Origin: an uncultured Blautia sp.
GTDB lineage: Bacteria > Bacillota > Clostridia > Lachnospirales > Lachnospiraceae
Direction of reading: 5' to 3'
Assembly: GCA_934364795.1 (NCBI GenBank)
Contig: CAKRMK010000053.1
Span: 1 to 11,037 of the forward strand
DNA length: 11,037 bases
Of the stretch, positions 1-6,558 are shown piece after piece. The position numbers were made by a program, and so were the translations under genes. How positions within the stretch are numbered: position 1 is the first letter of the stretch; the number at the start of each line of letters is the position of its first letter. The notes under the pieces are model-generated. The model had not been told where the DNA came from. It saw only the letters and a list, made by a program, of their open reading frames with translations, and did not search any database.

Positions 1-112
1 CTGAAATGGTCTGCTAAGGAATATACCTTGCAAAACCGCTGGGAACTGACAGTGCTACACATGAAATTGCAGACGGTAGGTGTTGAATGTGTATCGTATG
101 ACTAAACTGCAG
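1..112 (+). repeat. Diverged repeat copy, inverted relative to 320-430
   Basis: This stretch aligns collinearly with the reverse complement of 320-430. The first 23 bases differ at only two positions (shared core CTGCTAAGGAATA), and a second shared block at 71-110 contains AGAC, GGTG and CGTATGA in the same order with small gaps. Frame 1 is open from base 1 to a TAA at 103-105 and would encode a 34-residue tail ending VGVECVSYD. The equivalent frame in the other copy is broken by stops, so conservation looks nucleotide-level rather than protein-level. It could still be the 3' end of a gene lying outside the window. Bases 113-248 that follow are AT-rich and I see nothing in them. Confidence 0.5.
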
Positions 113-248
113 TTATAAATAGCTTAAACATTTTAAATATTGCAATAGCTAAGAAAATTAAAAACTACATAATAATAATTTAAAGTGAAATGTGATGTTC
201 CAATTTATAAAGTTTTATTGCAGTTAATACTTTGCTTAGTTGAATACT

Positions 249-395
249 TTACCATTTAAATGTAATTTTAGCTATAGCATTATCTGCTATTTGACTAAAT
301 GTTTTGCACCCCAAAGGCCTATCCGCAATCTCATACGTTACATTAATCACCACTGTCTTGCGTAAAGTCAAGCAGTTTTTGCCAACACACAGCAT
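249..395 (-). CDS. Small hypothetical ORF, 48 aa
   Basis: An ATG at 395 opens a 48-codon frame ending TAA at 249-251. The translation begins MLCVGKNCLTLRKTVV and ends IADNAIAKITFKW; its composition is protein-like (mixed hydrophobic and charged, two Cys near the N terminus). I do not recognise a family. AAGGA lies about 15 bases upstream of the ATG, which is too far for a good ribosome binding site, and an in-frame stop sits just before that. The start lies inside the 3' arm (minus-strand sense) of the 392-569 hairpin, so expression could depend on that structure. It may equally be a chance frame inside a repeated non-coding element. Confidence 0.28.
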   Translation of the reverse strand: MLCVGKNCLTLRKTVVINVTYEIADRPLGCKTFSQIADNAIAKITFKW

Positions 396-430
396 TAGGA
401 CAAGTAGTATTCCTTAGCAGGTCATTTCAG
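320..430 (-). repeat. Second copy of the diverged repeat (minus orientation)
   Basis: Read on the minus strand this segment is homologous to 1-112 in the same order: the CTGAAATG..CTGCTAAGGAATA block first, then AGACaGT..GGTG..AATGT..CGTATGA. It overlaps the left arm of the long hairpin. A related short motif (GGTGAATGCGTATGA on the minus strand) recurs at 619-632, so at least three related pieces occur in 640 bp, in both orientations. That is typical of a mobile or repeatedly duplicated intergenic element, but I cannot name the family. Confidence 0.5.
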
Positions 431-569
431 GCGCGTTCTTAGTGTAGGCGAGATCCATGACTTACTAAGACTTGGGCGAGAGGGCTCTCCCGAGCGTCCT
501 AGTCGCAGTTAGTCATTAGCTTGCCGGAACGTTGCGCCGACCTGCGTGGAATACTACTTGTTCTAATGC
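392..569 (+). other. 178-nt imperfect inverted repeat; candidate structured RNA or cruciform
   Basis: The outer stem is 22 bp, 392-413 with 548-569, with one wobble. Further stems stack inside it: 417-423/539-545 (GCAGGTC/GACCTGC), 430-434/534-538 (GGCGC/GCGCC), 435-438/527-530 (GTTC/GAAC), 447-452/520-525, 457-462/511-516 (ATGACT/AGTCAT), 464-471/496-503 and 471-476/489-494. They are separated by asymmetric bulges, for example six unpaired bases at 424-429. The apex is about 477-488. The rod with regularly placed bulges resembles a folded RNA more than a simple DNA palindrome. Three of four non-Watson-Crick positions are G-U if the RNA is plus-strand; one favours minus. There is no U-tract, so it is not a classic terminator. 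It is clearly less AT-rich than its flanks. No known RNA family is recognised. Confidence 0.6.
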
Positions 570-659
570 GTCCGTCTTGAAAAGTCTGACTGTATTAAAT
601 AGCAAAAAGCGGTCTGATTCATACGCATTCACCCACAATTTCGTAGTGTTCCCGCTCAT
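516..659 (-). CDS. Small hypothetical ORF downstream of the LacI gene, 47 aa
   Basis: An ATG at 659, 46 bp past the stop of the LacI-family gene and on the same strand, opens a 47-codon frame ending at 516-518. It starts MSGNTTKLWVNAYESDRF and ends HAGRRNVPAS, a convincingly protein-like sequence with no membrane segment and no family I recognise. AAGTGG about 5 bases upstream is a weak ribosome binding site. Its last third encodes the right arm of the 392-569 hairpin, and codons 10-15 coincide with the repeated GGTGAATGCGTATGA motif. It may be a small translated ORF read through from the LacI operon, or the relic of a mobile-element gene. Confidence 0.3.
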   Translation of the reverse strand: MSGNTTKLWVNAYESDRFLLFNTVRLFKTDALEQVVFHAGRRNVPAS

Positions 660-705
660 CAAACCACTTTTTCTATAACAATATTCCCATTTTCTATTTA
701 TTTTA

Positions 706-1713
706 TCATTCTTTCACAGAATCTCTCTTCACCAGATGCACCGGACTTTTCACATTCATTTCCTTCAAGGTTTCCCCGGAAACCATACGCAGCAGACGAC
801 TAAATGCCAGGTGTGCCTTCTCGCTGACGTCCTGATGAACAGTTGTCAGCTTGGGGCGGACCATCTGTGCATAGATACTGTCATCGTATCCGGTAACAGA
901 AATCTGCTCTGGTACCTGGATGCCCTGGTCAAAAAAGAAGTTCATAGCTTCAATTGCAGCATAATCCGACGAAAATGCCAGTGCCTTTACCTCCAGAAAT
1001 CTTGGAAGAAGCTCCTGGTATTTCTGAAGGCGATACTTTTTCTCTCCTGGCACAACCACAAGACGGGTACGGCTGCAGAATTTTCCTTCTTTTTCCATAG
1101 CCTGTTTAAATCCCATCCATCTGCTGTAATCACTGTCTATGTCTGTCTCTGCAATAAACAGTGCTTTGTGATATCCATGTGCATACAGATACTCTCCGAT
1201 CTGATAGCCGCCGGAATAATCATCAACACCCACATTCTGAAAAAAATACTCACCAGCAGGATAGGCATCGATCAGAACCATTTTCTTGTTCAGTTTCCGT
1301 GACAGTTTTTTATACTGCTCATCGTTGTAACCAAGAATGATCAGACCTTCCACATTCCATCTGGATGCTATATTTACTACATTCTGAACCTTTTCTCCAC
1401 CAATGAGCATAACATAATAGCCCTTCATTTCTGCTTCTGTCTGAATTGTTCCTACCAATTCACCTACAAAAGAGTCCTGAAGGGACTGCATTCCATGGGC
1501 CTGTGCAAAACCAAGCACCACACCGATGATTCTGGAACCATGTCCGGACAACATTACAGAACCCATATGAGGGACATAATTCTGCTCCTTCAGGATCCCT
1601 GTTATTTTATCTATGGTTTCCTGGGAAACCCTTTTTGTATTGCCGTTAATTACGTTAGAGACTGTGGTCCTGCTGACCCCTGCCATATCTGCTATATCCT
1701 GAAGACGGATCAT
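706..1713 (-). CDS. LacI-family transcriptional regulator
   Basis: A 335-aa protein of normal LacI/GalR length. Residues 3-25 form the N-terminal helix-turn-helix (LQDIADMAGVSRTTVSNVIN), the family signature for operator binding. The hinge and first strand of the sugar-binding-protein-like effector domain follow from about residue 60 (SRIIGVVLGF), and that domain runs to about 330, including the late VTGYDDSIYAQ segment typical of the family. It should be a cytoplasmic dimeric repressor responding to a sugar or related small molecule; the effector cannot be read from sequence. AGGAG 8 bases before the ATG supports the start. It lies 23 bp downstream of the GNAT gene on the same strand, suggesting co-transcription. 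There is no carbohydrate transporter or hydrolase alongside, so its target is probably elsewhere or to the left of the window. No hairpin terminator is visible after it. Confidence 0.93.
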   Translation of the reverse strand: MIRLQDIADMAGVSRTTVSNVINGNTKRVSQETIDKITGILKEQNYVPHMGSVMLSGHGSRIIGVVLGFAQAHGMQSLQDSFVGELVGTIQTEAEMKGYYVMLIGGEKVQNVVNIASRWNVEGLIILGYNDEQYKKLSRKLNKKMVLIDAYPAGEYFFQNVGVDDYSGGYQIGEYLYAHGYHKALFIAETDIDSDYSRWMGFKQAMEKEGKFCSRTRLVVVPGEKKYRLQKYQELLPRFLEVKALAFSSDYAAIEAMNFFFDQGIQVPEQISVTGYDDSIYAQMVRPKLTTVHQDVSEKAHLAFSRLLRMVSGETLKEMNVKSPVHLVKRDSVKE

Positions 1714-1736
1714 GTATTTTCTCCTGTAATAGTTCT

Positions 1737-2237
1737 TTAGATTCTCCTGCTCATATCATGCCATTTTTCTCCGCCCCACATGGAACCGGAAATTCCGTCA
1801 TCTGTATAACCCATCTTTTTGTACATCTCCACTTTCCCATCCAGACAGGTAAGATACAGGCATTTGCGTCCTTTTGCCTGTTCACGGCTTACATAACGGT
1901 TCATAATTTCACGGGCAAGTCCCTGATGGCGGTATTCGGGAAGTACATCAAGACCTAATAGCATAATGTTCTTCCCCTCTGGATTATGGAGTGTTATATC
2001 TGTAAAAAATTCATCACGGAATACTTCTTCATTTGTAGCTACACCGTTAAGAAATCCGGCAAGCTTTCCAGTTTCTTTGTCAACTGCAACTAAAAATGTT
2101 TCTGCTGCATTTGCAACCCGTTCTCTCATGCTTTTCGCTGAACACGCCTCGTTTGGCGGGAAACAGATCTGCTCGATCACAATTGTCTGTTCTGCCTCAT
2201 CCGGACGGACGTCTCTAAATTCAAATTTTTCTGTCAT
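1737..2237 (-). CDS. GNAT family N-acetyltransferase
   Basis: A 166-aa single-domain protein. The acetyl-CoA pyrophosphate-binding motif A is at about residues 96-112 (GLDVLPEYRHQGLAREIM), with R103-H-Q-G-L-A fitting the R/Q-x-x-G-x-G/A loop. The closing YKKMGY motif at 139-144 is the usual GNAT motif B region. It transfers an acetyl group from acetyl-CoA to an amine; the substrate is unknown. Cytoplasmic, no signal peptide. The start at 2237 follows a GAGGATATAAAG stretch serving as ribosome binding site. It is first in a probable two-gene unit with the LacI regulator. Its 5' end is only 38 bp from a MITE-like repeat copy, so its promoter must lie within or beyond that repeat. Confidence 0.9.
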   Translation of the reverse strand: MTEKFEFRDVRPDEAEQTIVIEQICFPPNEACSAKSMRERVANAAETFLVAVDKETGKLAGFLNGVATNEEVFRDEFFTDITLHNPEGKNIMLLGLDVLPEYRHQGLAREIMNRYVSREQAKGRKCLYLTCLDGKVEMYKKMGYTDDGISGSMWGGEKWHDMSRRI

Positions 2238-2275
2238 TTCTTTATATCCTCATCTTTCTTCAAGTTTAATTCTCG

Positions 2276-2362
2276 CGCGTGCCCCCAAAATCATTCCCGC
2301 AATCTACATGCCCCATTTTGCGGTATATTTTATCCTGTTATATTTTTCAAACGCTCTCTAAC
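2276..2362 (-). repeat. MITE-like repeat, copy A (internally deleted)
   Basis: On the minus strand it begins TTAGAGAGCGTTTGAAAAA and runs through AAAATATACCGCAAAATGGGG, GTAGATTG and GGAATGATTTT to a TTTTGGGGGCAC end. Every block is present in the same order in the full-length copy at 7147-7353, but about 100 bp of the middle and a short tail segment are missing. The left end abuts the broken receiver-domain sequence of the kinase pseudogene and the right end lies 38 bp from the GNAT start codon. Boundaries are good to a few bases; no target duplication could be assigned. Confidence 0.75.
2322..2350 (-). promoter_or_regulatory. Possible promoter carried by repeat copy A
   Basis: On the minus strand, TTGAAA (2350-2345, inside the terminal repeat) is followed after 17 bp by TATACC (2327-2322). 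The -35 is close to consensus and the -10 is weaker. It points into the GNAT-LacI unit, 85 bp upstream of the GNAT start, and no better promoter is visible in the 38 bp between the repeat and the gene. Sequence-only inference. Confidence 0.3.
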
Positions 2363-2813
2363 AGTATTCATTTCCCTTTGAGCTTTCCATTTTCGCCACT
2401 GCCTCTGTACCGTCAAAAGCAGAGTCCACAACGAAGCCTCTGTCCTGAAGAATTGCCTTTGCAATTTCTTCACTTAAGGCATTGTCCTCAACAAGGAGAT
2501 TTTTTTGCCTGTAAAATCCGTGGCAGCTGATTCTCCTGAAATTTTCCAATGAGAGCCAGATAAAAAATTTCTGCCGGAACCACTACTGCAGCCAGCTCCA
2601 CTGCACTTAATTCTGATCAGTGTATTTCCAACTGCCAGAATTCCAAACATGAAAATTGCTGTCGCGAATACGATTTTATTTGTATTTGGAACCTTAAAAT
2701 ATCCAAGACTTAACCGGAGCGCATAAACCAGCAGACAGAGATCATCTGGTACTGTTCTTTTTCAAGCCCGCCGTAGAAGAGGGTCTGTTTTATTTTTTGA
2801 AAAAATTTTCCAT
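2358..2813 (-). pseudogene. Hybrid sensor histidine kinase / response-regulator remnant
   Basis: Pieces of one gene can be read in order despite frameshifts. From an ATG at 2813 comes MENFFKK, then after a one-base shift IKQTLFYGGLEKEQYQMI, an N terminus I associate with membrane-bound kinases and diguanylate cyclases of this family. Next is a frame with a hydrophobic segment (about 2720-2640, KIVFATAIFMFGILAVGNT). After a large loss of the kinase core comes SGESAATDFTGKKI, then after a one-base deletion near 2495 the receiver start LLVEDNALSEEIAKAIL. The acidic E-D pair of the receiver pocket is present. The sequence stops at GNEYC, one codon before where the phospho-acceptor Asp is expected, at the edge of repeat copy A. 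An intact gene would be several times longer. It cannot make a working kinase. Confidence 0.78.
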
Positions 2814-2840
2814 TGATTTATAAACCCGTTATCCTCTCCC

Positions 2841-2910
2841 AGAACATGTTTGAAAAGTCTTTCTGCAAGCGAGGTATGCAGATTGCAAAATAATTTTTCA
2901 AACAGGTTCT
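2841..2910 (+). repeat. MITE-like repeat, copy B (70-bp minimal form)
   Basis: The terminal inverted repeat is AGAACATGTTTGAAAAG (2841-2857) with TTTTTCAAACAGGTTCT (2894-2910), 15 of 17 paired. The interior keeps only TCTTTCTGCAAG and GCAGATTGCAAA, both present in the longer copy at 7147-7353. The rest of the interior is deleted. It lies in the leader of the kinase pseudogene, between promoter and start codon. Confidence 0.72.
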
Positions 2911-2957
2911 TGTATTTCAAAAAATTATAAAGCGTGTAAAATACCTCAGATGTGTTT

Positions 2958-2987
2958 ATTATACGATAACGTAGGATTTGCTGTCAA
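2958..2987 (-). promoter_or_regulatory. Near-consensus sigma-70-type promoter of the kinase pseudogene
   Basis: On the minus strand TTGACA (2987-2982) and TATAAT (2963-2958) are both perfect, with an 18-bp spacer. Transcription would start near 2951 and run through repeat copy B into the kinase remnant, with a leader of about 140 nt. Both boxes survive although the gene is dead. Confidence 0.65.
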
Positions 2988-3056
2988 TTTTCAGTATAGA
3001 AATTTATGGAAAGAAGCTTACTGCACTGAAAGTTTCTCTGATTGTGTAGCAGCAAC

Positions 3057-3096
3057 AGGGACAGCGCCATAAGAACGCTGTCCCTGCCTTTTTTAG
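3057..3096 (+). terminator. Intrinsic terminator, plus-strand orientation
   Basis: A perfect 11-bp GC-rich stem, CAGGGACAGCG (3057-3067) with CGCTGTCCCTG (3077-3087), has a 9-base loop and is followed by CCTTTTTT. The U-tract is on the plus strand; read on the minus strand the hairpin is followed by TTGCTGCTAC, a poor tract. It lies 44 bp beyond the stop of the minus-strand oxidoreductase, so it may slow that transcript, but its orientation fits a plus-strand RNA for which no gene is visible. Confidence 0.72.
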
Positions 3097-3139
3097 AGAA
3101 TATATCCGAAAATCATTTCTGCTGATCTGATGCTTTTAT

Positions 3140-5086
3140 TTATGCATCCAGACCTGCATGATAGCCCATATAAATTGCATTTGTAATATTGCTTGGACGG
3201 ACACAGTCACCGATTTCCCTTACTACAGGAGCACAGTTTCTAAGCTCATCCACAACACTTCTGTTTGCTCTTTGTCCAACTGCACATATCACAGATTTTC
3301 CAGGAACCAGAACTTCCTTTCCCTGTGTATCTTTACAAAGTACGCCGTCCTTTGTTACTTCCATTCCCTGATAACCGGTATGTGCTTCCACATATTTTTC
3401 GATCATCTGCATCAGAATTGGACGATGACGGATATTTGCATCTGGTGCAAGCTGATCACGCATCTCTACAAGATGCACCTTTTTGCCTTCCTGTGCAAGA
3501 TGGATAGCCGCCTCGCAGCCAGCCAGACCGCCGCCAAGTACCACTACAGAATCACCGACTTTTTCTTTTTCCAGATAATAGTTGTTGACAATTACCACAT
3601 TGTCGCCATCCATGCCTTTCAGCGGAGGAACGATCGGATTGGAACCAACTGCCAGGATCATTACATCCGCATTCTCTGCCTCGGCATATTCTGGTGTTAC
3701 TTCTGTATTGCAGCGGATTTCAACACCAGCCTCAATTGCCTGTGCTTCCAGTGAAAGTCCCAGCTGGTACATTTCCTGTTTGAAATCAATTGCCTGCTCA
3801 CATTTTAAAATGCCGCCTACTTTGTCACTCTTTTCACAAAGTATTACCTTATGACCTCTAAGTGCTGCAGTTACAGCTGCCTTCAGACCAGCAACACCGC
3901 CGCCTACTACCAGAACTTTCTTTTTCACTGCTGCCGGAAGTACTTCTGTTCCTTCGATTTCTCTTCCAATCAGCGGATTTACAGTACATCTTCTTGTCTG
4001 TGTGGTAGGTCTTTCTGCCATACAGGTAAAGCAGCGGAGACATTTTACGATTTTATCATCATTACCAGACATAACCTTCTGTGGAAGATATGGATCTGCC
4101 AGAAGTGCACGTCCCATATAAACTACATCTGCTTTTCCGGACGCAATGATTTCTTCCATCTGCTTCGGATCGTTTAATGCACCGATAGTTGCAACCGGTT
4201 TGCTTACATGTTTTTTGATTTCTTCTGCCAGATATACGTTTACACCATGTTCTGCAAACATAGAAGGATGTGTTCTGAAAAATCCAAACTGATAAGAACC
4301 TGCTGATACGTGGATCAGATCTACATAAGGTTCTACTGCCTGCGCGATCCGTACACCCTCATCCAGATCATAGCCGCCTTCAAACAGCTCGGAACCACTC
4401 ATTCTGAATTCAATTGGGAACATAGGACCAACTGCATTTCTTACCTCTTTAAGCACTTCAAGTGTGAAACGCATTCTGTTTTCAAAGCTTCCGCCGTACT
4501 CATCAGTTCTGTGATTAAAATATGGAGAAATAAACTGGTTCAGAAGCCATGTATGGCCTCCGTGGATCATGATCATTTCAAAGCCGGCACGTTTTGCAAG
4601 GATAGCCGTCTCGCCGTAACGCTTTACAATATCTGCAATCTGCTTCTTTGTAAGAGCTGTTACCTTCATTCCGTCCGGTCTTACGCCGTCACTTGGACCA
4701 TACTGGGTAAGGCCCTGCTTTTTATTTTTATCTGCCATGTAGGTTCCTGCATACTGACCAGAGTGAGAAAATTCCACACTTGGAACTGCCCCATGTCTTT
4801 TAATTGCATCTGCTGTAAAAGTAAAAGCAGCCAGAGAACCAACTGTTGCAAGGTCAAGGTGAAGCATGTGAGAACCATCCGTTTCCGGATGAACTACAAG
4901 CTCGCTCATGGTTACAGCTGCAGCGCCGCCTTTTGCACGAAGCTCATAAAAAGCACGGGTTCTCTCTCCTGGAACACAGTCTTTATCAATGTCTGTTGCA
5001 CCAATTGGAGATGCAAACATACGGTTACGGAATGTTACGTTTCCCAGTGTAATTGGCTGGCTTAAATGTGGATATTTTCTTTCCAT
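3140..5086 (-). CDS. FAD/FMN/4Fe-4S NAD(P)H-dependent enoate (2,4-dienoyl-CoA) reductase-like oxidoreductase
   Basis: A protein of 648 aa, matching the three-part 2,4-dienoyl-CoA reductase / enoate reductase / BaiCD-BaiH family. Residues 8-345 are an old-yellow-enzyme TIM barrel binding FMN, with the signature HGGHTWLLNQF (about 175-185) followed by RTDEYGGSFENR. Four Cys at about 349, 352, 355 and 367 (C-x2-C-x2-C-x11-C) should hold a 4Fe-4S cluster. A Rossmann FAD motif VVGGGVAG lies at about 393-400 and a nested NAD(P)H motif VLGGGLAG near 515-522. Electrons pass from NAD(P)H through FAD and the cluster to FMN, reducing an alpha,beta-unsaturated substrate in the cytoplasm. The start at 5086 (MERKYPHL) is chosen over an upstream ATG at 5158 because GAGAGGA lies 8 bases before it and family homology begins there. 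It is 80 bp after the transporter gene, same strand. The substrate is unproven. Confidence 0.9.
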   Translation of the reverse strand: MERKYPHLSQPITLGNVTFRNRMFASPIGATDIDKDCVPGERTRAFYELRAKGGAAAVTMSELVVHPETDGSHMLHLDLATVGSLAAFTFTADAIKRHGAVPSVEFSHSGQYAGTYMADKNKKQGLTQYGPSDGVRPDGMKVTALTKKQIADIVKRYGETAILAKRAGFEMIMIHGGHTWLLNQFISPYFNHRTDEYGGSFENRMRFTLEVLKEVRNAVGPMFPIEFRMSGSELFEGGYDLDEGVRIAQAVEPYVDLIHVSAGSYQFGFFRTHPSMFAEHGVNVYLAEEIKKHVSKPVATIGALNDPKQMEEIIASGKADVVYMGRALLADPYLPQKVMSGNDDKIVKCLRCFTCMAERPTTQTRRCTVNPLIGREIEGTEVLPAAVKKKVLVVGGGVAGLKAAVTAALRGHKVILCEKSDKVGGILKCEQAIDFKQEMYQLGLSLEAQAIEAGVEIRCNTEVTPEYAEAENADVMILAVGSNPIVPPLKGMDGDNVVIVNNYYLEKEKVGDSVVVLGGGLAGCEAAIHLAQEGKKVHLVEMRDQLAPDANIRHRPILMQMIEKYVEAHTGYQGMEVTKDGVLCKDTQGKEVLVPGKSVICAVGQRANRSVVDELRNCAPVVREIGDCVRPSNITNAIYMGYHAGLDA

Positions 5087-5166
5087 GTGACAAATCCTCT
5101 CTTTTTTTATTTTAATCTGATGTTCAAGAATTGCTGCGTTGCAAGGCAGCTTACACAATTCTCATT

Positions 5167-6396
5167 TTATTTTTTCTTTGCAAAAAAACGGTATATAAAA
5201 GTAAGTACAAAGCCTGCTGCTGCAAATGCCACTGCCACTAAAAATGCTCTTGTGTATGCACCATCTGTCATATAAATTTTTCTCATTGCAGATGGTCCGA
5301 AATACCCTGCTCCTGCAAGACCAATGAACATGATTCCATAGTTGACGCTGTTATTTTTTCCGCCAAACTGGTCTGCTGTAAATCCTGGATACACACCCAT
5401 AAAGGAACCAAAGCTGATTCCAATGCAGGCGATTCCAATATAAAATGTGGCAAATCCGCCCTGACCGGTAATATATAAAAGTAAAAGGCCTGCAATTCCG
5501 GCAACGCTTGCAATAGACAGGGTATTAATGCGTCCAATCCTGTCAGATAAAAATCCTGCAAGAATACGGCCACCGGCGTTGAAAACTGCCAGAACAGAAA
5601 CGGCTGTACTTGCCATAATGGCTGTCATTCCAACCATATTGGTGGCTACTGCTGATGCCTGGGAAATAACCATCATTCCGCTGAATGCACCGCAGGTAAA
5701 TAATAAAAGCATTACATAAAATACAGGAGTTTTGATCATTTCTTTCCAGTTCTTATTCTCAACTGCATTCTTCTGTACCTGAACCGGAGGCGTCCAGCCA
5801 TCTGGTACAAAATCTGCAGGACACTGTTCCATAAAGAAAGAGCAGCCACAGATAATAATCAAAAAGATAATTCCAATGATCTTAAATGCAGCAGGTGCAC
5901 TGGAAACGGATACAATTTTTGTTACAACTGGAGGCAGGATTACAGAACCCAGTCCGTAAATCGCAGTTGTGATTCCACCGATGAGACCTCTTTTATCTGG
6001 GAAAAACTTCATGCAGGTGCTGACTGCTGTTCCATAAGTCATTCCAAGTCCCAGCCCGAAAATCAGTCCATATGTGACAACAAGCGCTCCCACACTGGTA
6101 GCAAATCCTGAAGCGATCATTCCCGCTCCAACCATGATTCCTCCAACGAGAATCACTTTTTTCGGGCCAAATTTGTCATTAAAGCTTCCGCCTGTGATCA
6201 TGGTGATCGGTCCTACGGAATTGGCAATGGTGTAAACAATTGCAAGATCTGCTGTAGTTAAAGCAATTCCATTTCTTGCACTTAAGAACTCAGCCATGGA
6301 AGCTGCGAATACACTCCATACATAAATGGATCCAAGGCACAGGTTGATAAAACAGCATGCAATTAATGTTCTCCACCGTTTTCTGGTTAAGTTCAT
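5167..6396 (-). CDS. MFS transporter, OFA (oxalate/formate antiporter-like) family
   Basis: A 409-aa integral membrane protein with about 12 hydrophobic helices and no cleaved signal. The segment at about 110-165 (FGLGLGMTYGTAVSTCMKFF, then PDKRGLIGGITTAIYGLGS) is the characteristic block of the OFA subfamily, whose known members move small carboxylates such as oxalate and formate. An N-terminal positive patch (MNLTRKRW) precedes helix 1. AAGGAG 7 bases before the ATG supports the start. It heads a two-gene unit with the enoate-reductase-like enzyme and lies divergent to padR, so it probably imports the acid that the enzyme reduces, or exchanges it for the product. A well-formed promoter and a PadR-type operator lie upstream. 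Confidence 0.9.
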   Translation of the reverse strand: MNLTRKRWRTLIACCFINLCLGSIYVWSVFAASMAEFLSARNGIALTTADLAIVYTIANSVGPITMITGGSFNDKFGPKKVILVGGIMVGAGMIASGFATSVGALVVTYGLIFGLGLGMTYGTAVSTCMKFFPDKRGLIGGITTAIYGLGSVILPPVVTKIVSVSSAPAAFKIIGIIFLIIICGCSFFMEQCPADFVPDGWTPPVQVQKNAVENKNWKEMIKTPVFYVMLLLFTCGAFSGMMVISQASAVATNMVGMTAIMASTAVSVLAVFNAGGRILAGFLSDRIGRINTLSIASVAGIAGLLLLYITGQGGFATFYIGIACIGISFGSFMGVYPGFTADQFGGKNNSVNYGIMFIGLAGAGYFGPSAMRKIYMTDGAYTRAFLVAVAFAAAGFVLTFIYRFFAKKK

Positions 6397-6444
6397 TTTG
6401 TCTCTCCTTTTCTCTGTTTGTTATTTTTCTGTCAATGCCTGATT

Positions 6445-6473
6445 ATCATATCACAGCTTTCTTTATATGTAAA
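6445..6473 (-). promoter_or_regulatory. Promoter of the transporter-oxidoreductase unit
   Basis: On the minus strand TTTACA (6473-6468) and TATGAT (6450-6445) are separated by exactly 17 bp. The start of transcription would be near 6438, giving a leader of about 40 nt before the transporter ATG. The -35 box lies inside the 22-bp palindrome, so a bound dimer would exclude RNA polymerase. Confidence 0.68.
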
Positions 6474-6485
6474 TATTTACATATA
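6464..6485. promoter_or_regulatory. Probable PadR operator (22-bp perfect palindrome)
   Basis: A perfect palindrome whose core reads ATGT-AAATATTT-ACAT. This is the ATGT-N8-ACAT pattern established for the PadR phenolic-acid repressor of Bacillus subtilis and relatives. It overlaps the -35 of the divergent transporter promoter, and a PadR-family gene starts 130 bp away. Operator identity is inferred from pattern and position. Confidence 0.7.
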
Positions 6486-6490
6486 AAATA

Positions 6491-6500
6491 TTACATGTAA
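6491..6500. promoter_or_regulatory. Second palindrome, TTACATGTAA
   Basis: A 10-bp perfect palindrome made of the same ACAT/ATGT half-sites, five bases from the 22-bp palindrome. It could be a second, closely spaced site for the same regulator or a half-site extension that lets the dimers cooperate. Confidence 0.4.
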
Positions 6501-6558
6501 TTTTTAACAATATTTTTATAGTTTTTTTGGAGAATATTGAAAAAATGGGGAAAAGTGG

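Noticed and set aside
392..569. Hairpin as 6S, SRP, tmRNA or RNase P RNA
   Set aside because: None of the conserved sequence elements of those RNAs that I can recall are present. A rod-like shape alone is not enough.
392..569. Hairpin as an integron attC site or CRISPR-related repeat
   Set aside because: No core GTTRRRY/RYYYAAC boxes in the right places, no integrase, and no regularly spaced identical repeats anywhere in the window.
736..1302. 188-aa plus-strand ORF
   Set aside because: It lies entirely antisense to the well-supported LacI-family gene; composition is Cys/His-rich as expected of a shadow frame.
4310..5065. 251-aa plus-strand ORF
   Set aside because: Antisense shadow of the enoate-reductase-like gene, with no recognisable domain.
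5086..5158. Upstream ATG at 5158 adding 24 residues to the oxidoreductase
   Set aside because: The extra residues have no family similarity and the downstream ATG has the good ribosome binding site; 5158 would also leave only 8 bases after the transporter stop.
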